DNA of 15,698 nt from Candidatus Bathyarchaeota archaeon BA1 (GCA_001399805.1 LIHJ01000025.1:1-15698), one strand, 5' to 3'; shown: positions 1-6,826, counted from the stretch's first letter. A program made the numbers and translations. Notes: generated by a model from the sequence alone, not told the origin.

Positions 1-1
1 A

Positions 2-115
2 TGGCTCAAACGCTACTTTTATGAGGGAATTATGACCAAAGCCATTCTAGAGAAGAGAGAGGCTCTGTGTGAAGCCATCGCTCTGATTCATGGTATATAC
101 ACGCACGTTAGCTAA
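2..115 (+). CDS. 3' end of an unrecognised protein (partial)
   Basis: An open frame enters from the left edge and ends at a TAA at 113-115. It encodes about 37 residues that look like a helical C-terminus, with the words RYFYEGIMTKAIL and REALCEAIALIHGIY. No start codon lies in the window and I do not recognise the family. The amino acid composition is protein-like and better than the opposite-strand frame over 47-280, which I take for a shadow. The 216 bases after the stop, up to the next gene, contain nothing I can assign. Confidence 0.3.
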   Translation, partial: WLKRYFYEGIMTKAILEKREALCEAIALIHGIYTHVS

Positions 116-331
116 CTGGATATGCAACCTGACAGCCAGCGGAGTTATGGCTCCCTCACCGAGCTTTGTTTCCGGGCTACATTCGTAGTCTTTTAATGAT
201 CCAACACCTCGCAATAACTTAGCGTCCAGGCTCGAGGGAAATGAGCTGAAAAGGAAAGTGGTGTCTCCAAAAAATAGCATATTTGGATCCTAATAGAAGG
301 GATAGGCCCTTTGTGCGCACACGCAAAGAAA

Positions 332-634
332 CTATGTTGAAGCGTGAGTTTGTTTGGTAACACTTTCTATGTCTTTTTTTAGCCTTTGAATCCTCTCCAG
401 ATCCTTTTCAGCCATCCGAAGCTTCATCTCCAAGGTCTCCAACTCCTCCCTCTTACCCTCAATCTTCCACCTCAAAAACTGAATGATCTTCTTAAGCACG
501 TCTTCGTTATCCAGACAGCCGAGATAGGTATATTCAACCTTTCTGCCAGCTCGCGCCGCCAAATACGCATAGCGACGCCCCCTAATGGTCTTAATCACAA
601 TGGCCCCGGCGTGAACATCCTTAGGTCTAGGCAC
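332..634 (-). CDS. small DUF6788-like protein with coiled-coil tail
   Basis: This is a 100-residue protein of unknown role. The N-terminal part (residues 11-40, with KTIRGRRYAYLAAR and YTYLG) has the basic beta-hairpin look of DUF6788-type small proteins, in which a 'K-I-x-G-x-x-Y-x-Y' strand is followed by '-x-Y-L-G'. Residues 45-90 are charged and heptad-like (IEGKREELETLEMKLRMAEK), so a coiled coil is likely. The start is a GTG at 632-634, because an in-frame TGA lies three codons upstream. On the minus strand a TATA-like stretch (ATTTTTATTTATG, about 694-709) could drive it with a leader of about 40 nt. A T-run at 269-274 (minus strand) may end the transcript. The family assignment rests on motif resemblance only. 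Confidence 0.55.
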   Translation of the reverse strand: MPRPKDVHAGAIVIKTIRGRRYAYLAARAGRKVEYTYLGCLDNEDVLKKIIQFLRWKIEGKREELETLEMKLRMAEKDLERIQRLKKDIESVTKQTHAST

Positions 635-720
635 AAAACTTCAACTCCAAACATGCCCCTACCCCACGGAACATTCGCGATATCAGTGGCAAGCTTCATA
701 AATAAAAATTATGCCTGGGT

Positions 721-1581
721 TTATGGTTTTAGTGTGGGTCCCCGTCCCTCAACCAGGTATGGGAGGCGGCTTCGAAACACCACGACCTTGTCGCCGAATC
801 CGGAGAGATAGCCCAAAACCATCCTTTTGCCTCGTTCGGTCAGGACGAAGATGGGTATGGTGACCCCGATCTGCATGAGCGCTTTGGGACCTATGCGTTC
901 TCGAAGGATTTGGGAGGCGCTGGCGCAGACGATGTCAGCCGCCTCGATGTGTGTTGCGTCCTCCTCGGTGGCGCAGGTGTTGCACACGGAGAAAATGGTG
1001 ATGCTCGCGCCCTCTTTTTCCTCAACTTTCCGGAGCTCGGTGATTTCCTCGGCTTGGAAGCTGGGCACGGTTACGGCGATCTCCTTGAAGCCCAGCTCTA
1101 TGGCCCTTCTCACGCCCGCAACCTGGTCGATCTTGGCGCTGGCTGAATCTAGGGCCATGCCCCCGTGGGCCTCTATATGCTTGATGACCCCCTCGATGGG
1201 TGAGGTTCTGATGATGCCGGTGAGTCTGGCGCCTATCCCTTGAACTAGGGAGGGGCTCCACGCGATCACGGTTCCTGCTCCCTCGCACACTATAACAGCG
1301 CATCGAAGCAGTCCTTGCTCCATGCAGACCTTGATCATCTCGGAGGCCCCGTAGGGAACCACGATGGAGTCATCGAAGACCCGATGCTCGCAGCAAAATC
1401 CATACGCTCTCATCTTGGTTTCCACCGTTTTCCTCACCGCCTCCTTATCGATGGATTGAAAACCGTAGAGGGCCTCATGCAGGGGGCAGCGGAGGATCCT
1501 CGGCTCACTCAACACCTCAACCCTGTCGCCGCATATCCTCACCCGAGCCCCGCAACATAAAATCTCATGTTCACATGCCAT
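721..1581 (-). CDS. DUF2099 / putative methanogenesis marker protein 8
   Basis: This protein of about 286 residues resembles methanogenesis marker protein 8 (DUF2099). Recognisable blocks are the Cys-rich N-terminus (MACEHEILCCGARVRICG), RILRCPLHEALYG, YGFCCEHR, the central AVIVCEGAGTVI, SPSLVQGIGARLTGIIRTSPI, AKIDQVAGVRRAIELGFKEIAVTV, and FSVCNTCATEED near residue 200. The biochemical role of the family is not established. The marker label comes from its distribution in methanogens. Cysteines at about residues 32, 63, 64, 94, 99, 200 and 203 could bind metal or a cofactor, which is an inference. I start it at the ATG 1579-1581; the frame stays open to a TTG at 1692, but the extra 37 residues look non-conserved and would overlap the divergent promoter. 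The gene stands alone, divergent from the acetyltransferase, with no mcr or other methanogenesis genes in the window. Confidence 0.72.
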   Translation of the reverse strand: MACEHEILCCGARVRICGDRVEVLSEPRILRCPLHEALYGFQSIDKEAVRKTVETKMRAYGFCCEHRVFDDSIVVPYGASEMIKVCMEQGLLRCAVIVCEGAGTVIAWSPSLVQGIGARLTGIIRTSPIEGVIKHIEAHGGMALDSASAKIDQVAGVRRAIELGFKEIAVTVPSFQAEEITELRKVEEKEGASITIFSVCNTCATEEDATHIEAADIVCASASQILRERIGPKALMQIGVTIPIFVLTERGKRMVLGYLSGFGDKVVVFRSRLPYLVEGRGPTLKP

Positions 1582-1655
1582 GTTAATCACGAAATAGATA
1601 GCCCTTGAAGAGGTTATGTTTTTCCATTCTCCAGAAGCTGAGCATCCATATGGGT

Positions 1656-1670
1656 AGAAAGGTTTATACA
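1656..1670 (+). promoter_or_regulatory. BRE/TATA-like promoter of the GNAT gene
   Basis: The stretch GAAAGGTTTATA resembles an archaeal BRE plus TATA box. It sits about 50 bases upstream of the ATG at 1716, which would place transcription start near 1690 and give a short leader holding the GAGG site at 1703-1706. It lies in the 134-base divergent region shared with the marker 8 gene. Confidence 0.45.
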
Positions 1671-1715
1671 CCCTAGAGGCCCCTCTTGGCAATCCCCCCT
1701 TTGAGGAATGGTAGC

Positions 1716-2036
1716 ATGCAGATAGTGAAGGAAACGAGCGGTTGTCAGACGCTGTATCGGCTGATCGATGGAGAAGTAGATCAGCCGCTCGGTCGGGCGG
1801 TGATCTCAGAGAACGATGGTCAGGTCAGATTCCACACGCTTTACGTGGAGCCTGGCTGGCGGGGGAGGGGCTATAGAAAAGCCCTCATGAAGGCGGTCCT
1901 CCGCGAGGGAGGAGACAAGATTATATCCTTGTGCACCGGTTTTGGGAATGTCCCCTTTTTTGAGAGATATGGTTTTGAGATAACGGAGGCCACAGATACC
2001 CTTGTTTTTATGAAGAGGGGATCCCTTAAGCCTTAA
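1716..2036 (+). CDS. GNAT-family N-acetyltransferase (short)
   Basis: This 106-residue protein has a minimal GNAT fold and presumably transfers an acetyl group from acetyl-CoA to an unknown amine. The acetyl-CoA pyrophosphate loop is visible at residues 35-47 (VEPGWRGRGYRKAL, the Q/R-x-x-G-x-G/A motif). It is preceded by the beta-4 strand (VRFHTLYV) and followed by the typical FFERYGFEI near residue 81. The start is the ATG at 1716 with a GAGG site nine bases upstream. A TTG at 1686 in the same frame would fall before the predicted transcription start. At 106 residues it is shorter than most GNATs (about 140-170), lacking much of the N-terminal helices. It may be a compact member or may depend on a dimer. 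The substrate cannot be read from sequence. Confidence 0.8.
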   Translation: MQIVKETSGCQTLYRLIDGEVDQPLGRAVISENDGQVRFHTLYVEPGWRGRGYRKALMKAVLREGGDKIISLCTGFGNVPFFERYGFEITEATDTLVFMKRGSLKP

Positions 2037-2055
2037 CGCACCGTTCTACCGCTTA

Positions 2056-2068
2056 GGAAAAGGTTATT
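2056..2068 (+). promoter_or_regulatory. BRE/TATA-like promoter of fen
   Basis: GGAAAAGGTTATTG fits a BRE (GAAAAG) followed by a weak TATA element. With the usual spacing of about 25 bases, transcription would start near 2088-2092. That leaves either a leaderless message on the ATG at 2090 or a leader of about 15 nt in front of the TTG at 2105. Confidence 0.45.
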
Positions 2069-2104
2069 GCCTCCTTACGTGCGATTATCATGCTGTGGAT
2101 CATC

Positions 2105-3160
2105 TTGGGAGTCAACCTCACACCCATCATCGTCAAGAGGGTCATCCGTTTAGAAGATCTGAGGGGGAAGAGCCTCGCGGTGGACGCCAACAACTACCTC
2201 TACCAGTTTTTGGCGTTGATTCGAACAAGGGATGGCACCCCCCTAAGGGATCCGCATGGGAACATCACGTCTCACTTGGCTGGGCTCATGTTCCGCTCCA
2301 CCTGTCTCCTGCATGACTATGAGATTGACCTGGTCTTCGTGTTCGATGGCGAGCCTCCAAAGCTTAAGGAACAAGAAATCCTGAAGAGGCGAGAGCTCAG
2401 AGAAAAGGCCACAAGGGAATGGGGGGAAGCACTTAAAGAAGGGAACTATGCCACCGCCTTTTCCAAAGCGGTCATGACCAGCCGATTAACAAAGCCCATG
2501 ATCGAAGATTCCAAGCACCTGCTCAAGCTCCTCGGCATCCCATATGTTCAAGCTCCCAGCGAGGCCGAGGCCCAAACCGCCTATATGGCTATGAGAGGGG
2601 ATGTTTGGGCAGCAAGCAGCCGCGACTATGACTCCCTCCTGTTTGGTGCCCCCCAACTCGTTCGAAACCTCACCATATCGGGGAGGGAGTTCCTGCCAAG
2701 TAAGGGAACCGCCCGACCCCTGAAGCCGGAGCTCATCAACCTTGGCCTTCTCCTGTCTCACTATGAAATCACACGCAAACAGCTCATCGACGTTGCGATC
2801 TTGATGGGAACGGACTTCAACGAGGGCGTTAGGGGGGTTGGACCCAAAACCGCCTTGAGGCTGATAAAAAGGCATGGTAAGATCGAAAACCTGCCCAATG
2901 GCGTCTGTCTAAAGGCTCCACCATATCTTGAGGAAATTCGAAGGATCTTCTTGGAGCCCAAGGTCTCCCCTGACTACACGCTTCAATATGGGGATCTGCG
3001 TGAAGATGAACTCTACACTTTCCTCCGTGATCAGCGAGGCTTCTCTGAGGATCGTGTTAAAAAGGCTGTTCAAAGAATGGAGAGGTTCTACTTGAACAAG
3101 AGGCAGAGGGGCTTGGAGGAGTGGTTCACCGAAGCCTCGTCCCCTTCGCAAGGAAAATGA
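2105..3160 (+). CDS. fen: flap endonuclease 1 (FEN1/XPG family)
   Basis: This is a structure-specific 5' nuclease that removes RNA primers and 5' flaps in Okazaki-fragment maturation and base-excision repair, tethered to PCNA. Visible residues are the N-domain Asp in LAVDANNYLYQF, the second Asp in VFVFDGEPP, the I-domain SEAEAQ acidic pair and SSRDYDSLLFGAP, the Asp in MGTDFNEGV, the helix-hairpin-helix GVRGVGPKTAL, and a C-terminal PIP box (QRGLEEWF). I choose the TTG at 2105 because it gives MGVNLTPII. FEN1 proteins begin Met-Gly, and the processed N-terminal glycine packs near the active site. The upstream in-frame ATG (2090) would add MLWII and bury that glycine. The TTG form has 351 residues, slightly longer than the usual 335-345. 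It is convergent with the membrane-protein gene and separated from it by 75 bases. Confidence 0.95.
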   Translation: MGVNLTPIIVKRVIRLEDLRGKSLAVDANNYLYQFLALIRTRDGTPLRDPHGNITSHLAGLMFRSTCLLHDYEIDLVFVFDGEPPKLKEQEILKRRELREKATREWGEALKEGNYATAFSKAVMTSRLTKPMIEDSKHLLKLLGIPYVQAPSEAEAQTAYMAMRGDVWAASSRDYDSLLFGAPQLVRNLTISGREFLPSKGTARPLKPELINLGLLLSHYEITRKQLIDVAILMGTDFNEGVRGVGPKTALRLIKRHGKIENLPNGVCLKAPPYLEEIRRIFLEPKVSPDYTLQYGDLREDELYTFLRDQRGFSEDRVKKAVQRMERFYLNKRQRGLEEWFTEASSPSQGK

Positions 3161-3235
3161 GGCTCACACAAAGGCTAAATACAATTGTAAGGCAAATCCT
3201 TATTAAACTTCGGTTTGTGGTTGGATTTATTCTAT

Positions 3236-3661
3236 TCATGATAAGGTGAGGCTTAGGATTCCACATATTAGTGGTAGCGCCCCTATTAGCATAAAGAGGA
3301 ACATGGGCGGATAGATTATTACTAGGATTGTTAGGTGGATGCTGGAGGCCATGGACATTATTCCGCCGATCCTGTATCTTCTTTGGAGGATGAGGAGGTT
3401 TCCAAGCGTGGCGAGTAAGCCGGAGGGGATGAAGAAGATTGAGAGCCCCAGAAGGGTTGAGAGGGCTGCAAAAAAGCCTCCTGGACGGATTGGCCAATAG
3501 AGAGAACCCTCTGGACCAGCGATCATTATCGCCATGTAGCATATGAAAGAGAGGATGCCTATCACTAGAAAAACAACACCGACAATAATGCTCACTTCAG
3601 CCCCTATGGTGGCAATTTTCAACTTCTTTTCCTTTGATGAATAAATGGTTTCAATCCCCAC
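3236..3661 (-). CDS. small four-helix membrane protein, unknown
   Basis: This protein of about 141 residues has four predicted transmembrane segments: about 23-48 (VSIIVGVVFLVIGILSFICY), 62-78, 80-92 and 108-139 (the last two longer ones rich in Ile/Leu). Pairs of basic residues (KEKK, QRRYR) sit on the presumed cytoplasmic loops. I do not recognise a family and see no catalytic motif. The listed start is a GTG at 3659-3661. A TTG at 3620-3622 preceded by AAAGGAA is a serious alternative, because the nearest TATA element (3668-3678) would put transcription start at about 3647, inside the longer version. The gene is convergent with fen. Confidence 0.7.
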   Translation of the reverse strand: MGIETIYSSKEKKLKIATIGAEVSIIVGVVFLVIGILSFICYMAIMIAGPEGSLYWPIRPGGFFAALSTLLGLSIFFIPSGLLATLGNLLILQRRYRIGGIMSMASSIHLTILVIIYPPMFLFMLIGALPLICGILSLTLS

Positions 3662-3667
3662 TATTAA

Positions 3668-3678
3668 CTAAATATAAG
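3668..3678 (-). promoter_or_regulatory. TATA-like element for the membrane-protein gene
   Basis: On the minus strand CTTATATTTAG is a good archaeal TATA box. The implied transcription start near 3647 favours the TTG start at 3622 of the membrane-protein gene over the GTG at 3661. A second AT-rich stretch at 3681-3690 could instead serve the longer form. Confidence 0.35.
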
Positions 3679-3727
3679 ATACATATTATTCTTTCTTGGA
3701 ACCTTACATCATACTTTCACCTGTAGG

Positions 3728-3969
3728 ATGCTGGTTTGAAGAGGCTTTAGGCCTCCCGCCCTTACCAAGATTTTGGGTGTAGCCTCCAGCATTAAGCCTT
3801 CAGTGCGCACCAGCCGAGGGACTGACAGATGCAGGGCAGTTAGCCCGCTTCCTCCGCTTAGCCAGCATCTCGGAATTCCATCTCTCTCATTTGATGTGAC
3901 TATGAGTAACCGACCAATGAACACCCTAGAAGCAAGAATCCCACATGTTTCAACCGTGGGAGTGTCAAA
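3728..3969 (+). ncRNA. orphan IS200/IS605 right end / omega-RNA-like relic
   Basis: No protein gene fits here, but the stretch looks like the structured right end that follows tnpB in archaeal IS605-type elements and encodes the guide scaffold (omega RNA) of TnpB. Seen directly: hairpin GAGGC-TTTAG-GCCTC at 3741-3755; hairpin GGGC-AGTTA-GCCC at 3834-3846, nested inside AGATGC (3827-3832) / GCATCT (3865-3870); CCG/CGG closing pairs outside that; and the terminal CCCAC...GTGGG stem at 3940-3960 followed by AGTGTCAAA. That terminal hairpin is the classic guide-proximal end of such elements (recalled family knowledge). No tnpB or tnpA adjoins it, so it is a solo end. Weak open frames of about 70 residues on either strand are probably by-products of the structured sequence. 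Confidence 0.55.
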
Positions 3970-3987
3970 CCATGCATCAAAGAAAGC

Positions 3988-4022
3988 TTTTAAGTAATAA
4001 AGTATACTTTAAGTAAGGAGGT
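3988..4022 (+). promoter_or_regulatory. vapBC promoter/operator and ribosome site
   Basis: A perfect 12-base palindrome AAAGTATACTTT (3999-4010) lies between two copies of TTTAAGTAA (3989-3997 and 4008-4016) spaced about 20 bases, or two helical turns. The palindrome also contains the TATA-like core. Next comes an ideal ribosome site AAGGAGGT (4015-4022), four bases before the ATG at 4027. AbrB-type antitoxins normally repress their own operon by binding such symmetric sites, so autoregulation is the likely reading. Confidence 0.6.
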
Positions 4023-4026
4023 CATA

Positions 4027-4269
4027 ATGGAGTTCTACACCGTTAAGGTAACCTCTAAGGGACAAATCACGATTCCTAAGGAGCTTCGAGACCAGTTTCA
4101 TATCCTGGAAGGTGAGACCGCGGTGTTGATCCCCGTCACAGAGGGCATTCTGCTTAAACATGAGCTTAACCCAATGAGGAAGCTTCGAGGCATTATGCGC
4201 CATGAAATAGAGTTAGAGAGGGCCTCCCAATTTATTAGAGAAATGCGGAGAGAGTGGCGCCTTGAGTAA
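4027..4269 (+). CDS. vapB: AbrB/MazE-type antitoxin VapB
   Basis: This is an 80-residue antitoxin of a VapBC pair. Residues 4-46 form the swapped-hairpin AbrB DNA-binding domain, recognised by YTVKVTSKGQITIPKELRDQ, then the second hairpin GETAVLIPVTEGILLKH. The C-terminal half (47-80: RKLRGIMRHEIELERASQFI) is the helical segment expected to wrap the PIN toxin and block its active site. The ATG at 4027 has a strong AAGGAGGT site. The last codons overlap the toxin start by eight bases, so the two are translationally coupled. The 12-base palindrome in the promoter is the probable operator of the VapBC complex. Confidence 0.9.
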   Translation: MEFYTVKVTSKGQITIPKELRDQFHILEGETAVLIPVTEGILLKHELNPMRKLRGIMRHEIELERASQFIREMRREWRLE

Positions 4270-4681
4270 GTTTGAAGCTTACACCATAGATTCGATTGCG
4301 TTACTAGGCTACCTAGCTGATAGGTTGCCTACGAAGGTTGATGAAATTTTTAAGAGGGCTGAGGATGAAGACGTGTGGATGATGGTTCCGTCGATCGTAG
4401 TTGGGGAAACGTTGTTTACGTTGCTTAAGGGTAGAGAAGTTTTTGGAAGGAAGATTCCTCTGGATAAGTTGATGATCTTCCTCGATGCGGTGGAAACCAG
4501 TAGAACAATGCATCTCATGGACCTAAACATCAAAGGATGGAAGCTAGTGTTAGGCATAAATCTTCCAGAACTTCACGATCGTATGGTTGTAGCAATCTAC
4601 AAGCTGTCGGAGTCAATGGCTATCCTCACGGATGATGAGGAAATTCGAGGGTTAAAGGATGTTAAAACGATCTGGGAGTGA
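4262..4681 (+). CDS. vapC: PIN-domain ribonuclease toxin VapC
   Basis: This is a 139-residue PIN-domain toxin, presumed Mg-dependent RNase. The acidic active site is visible: Asp10 in YTIDSIALLGYL, Glu49 in VVGETLFTLL, Asp106 in LPELHDRMVVA, and Asp124/Asp125 in ILTDDEEI. Length and order of these residues match full-length VapC proteins, so it should be active unless bound by VapB. The start is a TTG at 4262 overlapping the end of vapB; a GGAG at 4247-4250 may assist, but coupling is more likely the main route. VapC targets are usually tRNA or rRNA loops; the target here is unknown. It sits between an orphan IS605-type end and a convergent protease gene, with about 230 unassigned bases (4682-4914) before the latter. 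Confidence 0.88.
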   Translation: MSKFEAYTIDSIALLGYLADRLPTKVDEIFKRAEDEDVWMMVPSIVVGETLFTLLKGREVFGRKIPLDKLMIFLDAVETSRTMHLMDLNIKGWKLVLGINLPELHDRMVVAIYKLSESMAILTDDEEIRGLKDVKTIWE

Positions 4682-4914
4682 TGTTGATCTGTGTAGTGGC
4701 TCCATCAGATGAGTTCCCCGCGAGGTTTCCGCATTTTTCATGACTCTCTACAATGTCAAGATCAAAAAGCTTGAGTCATGGTTTCAATGAGCTGCCTCTA
4801 ACGAGAGGTCACCCAGCGACCAATCCCTTCTAATTAGAGCCTCTTTCCAATCAATGGTTTCAGTTTCTTTGAGCGCAGCGGTTCCAACAATAAAAGACAG
4901 AAGTGTGATAAGAT

Positions 4915-5721
4915 CTATGTGCAAGTGTTTGCTTCTATGGACTTTTTGTCGGGATGGGTGAAATGGTACCACCATTTGACCAGTGTATGTCGCTCTTTAT
5001 AAAATGTCTCATCAAGTTTCCTCATGGCCTTAGCGTAATTGTGGGCGCCGACGCGGTTTATGGCGGCTCTGGCTGCTTTGGCTTCAAATCTTCTTGTTAA
5101 GTACAGGGTTATGGAGACCATGAGGAGCAGCCAGCCTATGAGTGCAGGAAGTGAGGATGAGAAGAAATTGCTTAAGATGAAGAGAATTATTATTATGGAA
5201 ACATGGTGAAACATGTGATTGCCTTTTAAATGCGCTGTTTCGTGGGCTAAGAGAGCTTTTATCTCGTCACCTGACAATATTTCAAGCGCCTTCTCCCTTA
5301 AGGCGATGAACTTTAAATATGGTAAGAAACCTATGGCGCATCCTGAGTATGGTAGGGGTGAGGGTAGGCAGTGGCCCCTTTTGACTAAGACAGGAACCCT
5401 ATATCCTGTTTTGCCAGCGAATAATGATAATTCACTGTTCACCTTAGAGGTGCTATATGCGTATATGGGCTCCACAACACCATAAACGGAGGTTATGATC
5501 ATCACCAACGCTAAGATTAAAACATGAAGCGGGTTGTCAAGCGGCAACTGAGTATACAGATAACATGGCGAAATGAAAATGGCTGAATAAAATAGAGCCG
5601 CAACATAGGGCGCCCTGGGCTTTCTTTCAAGGTTTTCACATCCCTGTCGCAAGGAGGCCCCTGACTTTACATTCTCCCGATGGAAATCGGATGGCTCTCT
5701 AGTGGTCTGGTTAGATTTCAA
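4915..5721 (-). CDS. M48-family membrane metalloprotease (HtpX/BlaR-like)
   Basis: This protein of about 268 residues is a membrane-embedded zinc peptidase. Hydrophobic segments occur at about 40-57, 66-90, 175-192 and 193-211. The zinc motif HETAH is in LLAHETAHLKGNH (about residues 160-164). The expected third ligand is the Glu in TRRFEAKAARAA (about 213), and the C-terminus has the family-typical THPDKKSIEA. The usual EXXXD has lost its Asp (E-A-K-A-A), which may weaken stability or activity. I prefer the TTG at 5719-5721: a GAGG lies five bases upstream, whereas the GTG at 5727 overlaps that site. In another minus-strand frame an open stretch runs on to 4784 (ITLLSFIVGTAALKET), so a frameshifted C-terminal extension cannot be excluded. 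The substrate is unknown. Confidence 0.75.
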   Translation of the reverse strand: MKSNQTTREPSDFHRENVKSGASLRQGCENLERKPRAPYVAALFYSAIFISPCYLYTQLPLDNPLHVLILALVMIITSVYGVVEPIYAYSTSKVNSELSLFAGKTGYRVPVLVKRGHCLPSPLPYSGCAIGFLPYLKFIALREKALEILSGDEIKALLAHETAHLKGNHMFHHVSIIIILFILSNFFSSSLPALIGWLLLMVSITLYLTRRFEAKAARAAINRVGAHNYAKAMRKLDETFYKERHTLVKWWYHFTHPDKKSIEANTCT

Positions 5722-5882
5722 CTTCACCTCTCCCGGGTTAAGGCTATGTCAAATACAGCCCAGGTCGAGAGCATATAGTCCTTAGACCCTCCACATTTCG
5801 CCCCTTGAATAATTATGAATAAAGGTTCATTTTAAGTGTTTACGGTGGGTCTTCGGGTATTTCTTAACATTACACTTTGCAT

Positions 5883-5902
5883 CAAAAGATGGTGATCTTT
5901 TG
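5883..5902. repeat. 8-bp perfect hairpin in intergenic region
   Basis: CAAAAGAT-GGTG-ATCTTTTG is a perfect 8-bp inverted repeat with a four-base loop. It lies 59 bases beyond the stop of the minus-strand PIN toxin gene and about 155 bases upstream of the protease start. It could be a 3'-end/terminator structure for the toxin transcript or a regulator site. Nothing else in 5728-5960 is recognisable except an AT-rich stretch at 5812-5830 that may hold the protease promoter on the minus strand. Confidence 0.4.
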
Positions 5903-5960
5903 TCAGTCTCATTCTTGATACCTTTTTCAGGTCTCGTTTTAGTAGATAGAGGCTTCCCCG

Positions 5961-6473
5961 TCAGGGTTCTTCTAGCGCGCTGAGAATTCCGTCGTAAACA
6001 TCTGACCTGATATGAAGCCCTGCAAGGATGAGCTTTCTTAAAGTTTCTCTCCCCTCATTCTTATTTAGGATCCTTTTCCTTACCGCCAAAAGTATGAGCG
6101 TGGTTGTCCAAACTGTGTCTATATCCAGCGACCTTGCAATTTTCACAAGCCATCTATCATTTGTTATCAACTTTGTCGACCGTTTCTTCGCTAAGTATAA
6201 CACCTCAGCATCTTCGATTTGAATAGATTCACTTTCCGCCAATCTCTTAACGAGCTCCATTTCCGAAGCAGTTAATTGAACAACCTCAATCCATCCATCT
6301 TTCACAGCGTTCTCAATAGCGGAGACCCCAGGCTTCTTGAGGATTTTTGCCTCCTCCACCGTTTCACGGTAAACGGACGCCGGAACCGCTGTGGAGCCAA
6401 AGAGTTTCCTCAGAAGCTCAATTCGCCCGATCCTCGATAGGTATATGAGTGGACCTGAATCGCATACGCTCAC
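5961..6473 (-). CDS. DUF3368-type PIN-domain toxin
   Basis: This 170-residue protein is a PIN-domain RNase of the DUF3368 group, normally paired with a UPF0175 antitoxin. The first acidic residue is Asp5 in the opening strand VCDSGPLIYLSRIGRIELL. Glu37 follows in PASVYRETVEE, then Asp88/Glu90 in IEDAEVLYLAKK and Asp106 in LITNDRWLVKIA. The C-terminal helices (LRKLILAGLHIRSDVY) match the family's tail. The GTG start at 6471-6473 abuts the TGA of the antitoxin gene with no gap, so translation is coupled. An ATG at 6477 overlaps in another frame and is not used. All catalytic positions are kept, so the module looks intact. Confidence 0.85.
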   Translation of the reverse strand: MSVCDSGPLIYLSRIGRIELLRKLFGSTAVPASVYRETVEEAKILKKPGVSAIENAVKDGWIEVVQLTASEMELVKRLAESESIQIEDAEVLYLAKKRSTKLITNDRWLVKIARSLDIDTVWTTTLILLAVRKRILNKNEGRETLRKLILAGLHIRSDVYDGILSALEEP

Positions 6474-6779
6474 TCATTTTTCCTTCTTGACGGCTTCTAG
6501 GTCGAGTTTCAGATCTGAAGGGGTGTAACCGATTGGGATACCGATTGCCTCTGCCTCGTCCAGCATCTCAATATAAGTTAAACCAGCATGCTTCGCAGCC
6601 GTCCTCAGGGTGGCTTTACCATCTCGCAGCATGTCCAATGCCTTCTTTAGCTTCCATCTTTTGATGGCGTCAGATAGTAGTCGTCGGATCACTTCAGCCC
6701 TCTCGGTCTTCTCCTCCTCCTCGATCCTCTTAATATCTTGGTAGATTTCGTCAGGCACCCTCGCGGTTATGGTTTCCAA
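6474..6779 (-). CDS. UPF0175-type antitoxin (RHH plus HTH)
   Basis: This protein of about 101 residues is the partner antitoxin of the DUF3368 toxin. Residues 1-45 look like a ribbon-helix-helix unit (ETITARVPDEIYQDI, then EEKTERAEVIRRLLSDAI). Residues 46-95 have the UPF0175 signature: ALDMLRDGKATLRTAAKHAG, LTYIEMLDEAEAIGIPIGY and the acidic tail SDLKLDLEAV. I start it at the TTG 6777-6779: a GGTGAC ribosome site lies four bases upstream and a TATA box at 6811-6823 predicts a transcript start near 6791. The upstream TTG at 6839 would add 20 hydrophobic residues that do not belong to the family. The gene is followed directly by the toxin. RHH antitoxins usually repress their own promoter. Confidence 0.85.
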   Translation of the reverse strand: METITARVPDEIYQDIKRIEEEEKTERAEVIRRLLSDAIKRWKLKKALDMLRDGKATLRTAAKHAGLTYIEMLDEAEAIGIPIGYTPSDLKLDLEAVKKEK

Positions 6780-6810
6780 GTTTGTCACCGGATGCAATAC
6801 TGTGATACAA

Positions 6811-6823
6811 AACAATATAAATG
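6811..6823 (-). promoter_or_regulatory. TATA box of the UPF0175/PIN operon
   Basis: On the minus strand CATTTATATTGTT is a strong TATA element. Predicted transcription start near 6791 gives a leader of about 12 nt that just contains the GGTGAC site (6784-6789). This settles the TTG at 6779 as the likely start. Confidence 0.55.
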
Positions 6824-6826
6824 TAA

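Noticed and set aside
47..280. Minus-strand frame of 77 codons near the left edge
   Set aside because: No motif, no ribosome site, and it overlaps a more protein-like plus-strand end at 2-115.
3709..3997. Small open frames on both strands (about 71 and 74 codons)
   Set aside because: The region is better explained as a structured insertion-sequence right end. The frames are open because of stem sequences and lack credible starts.
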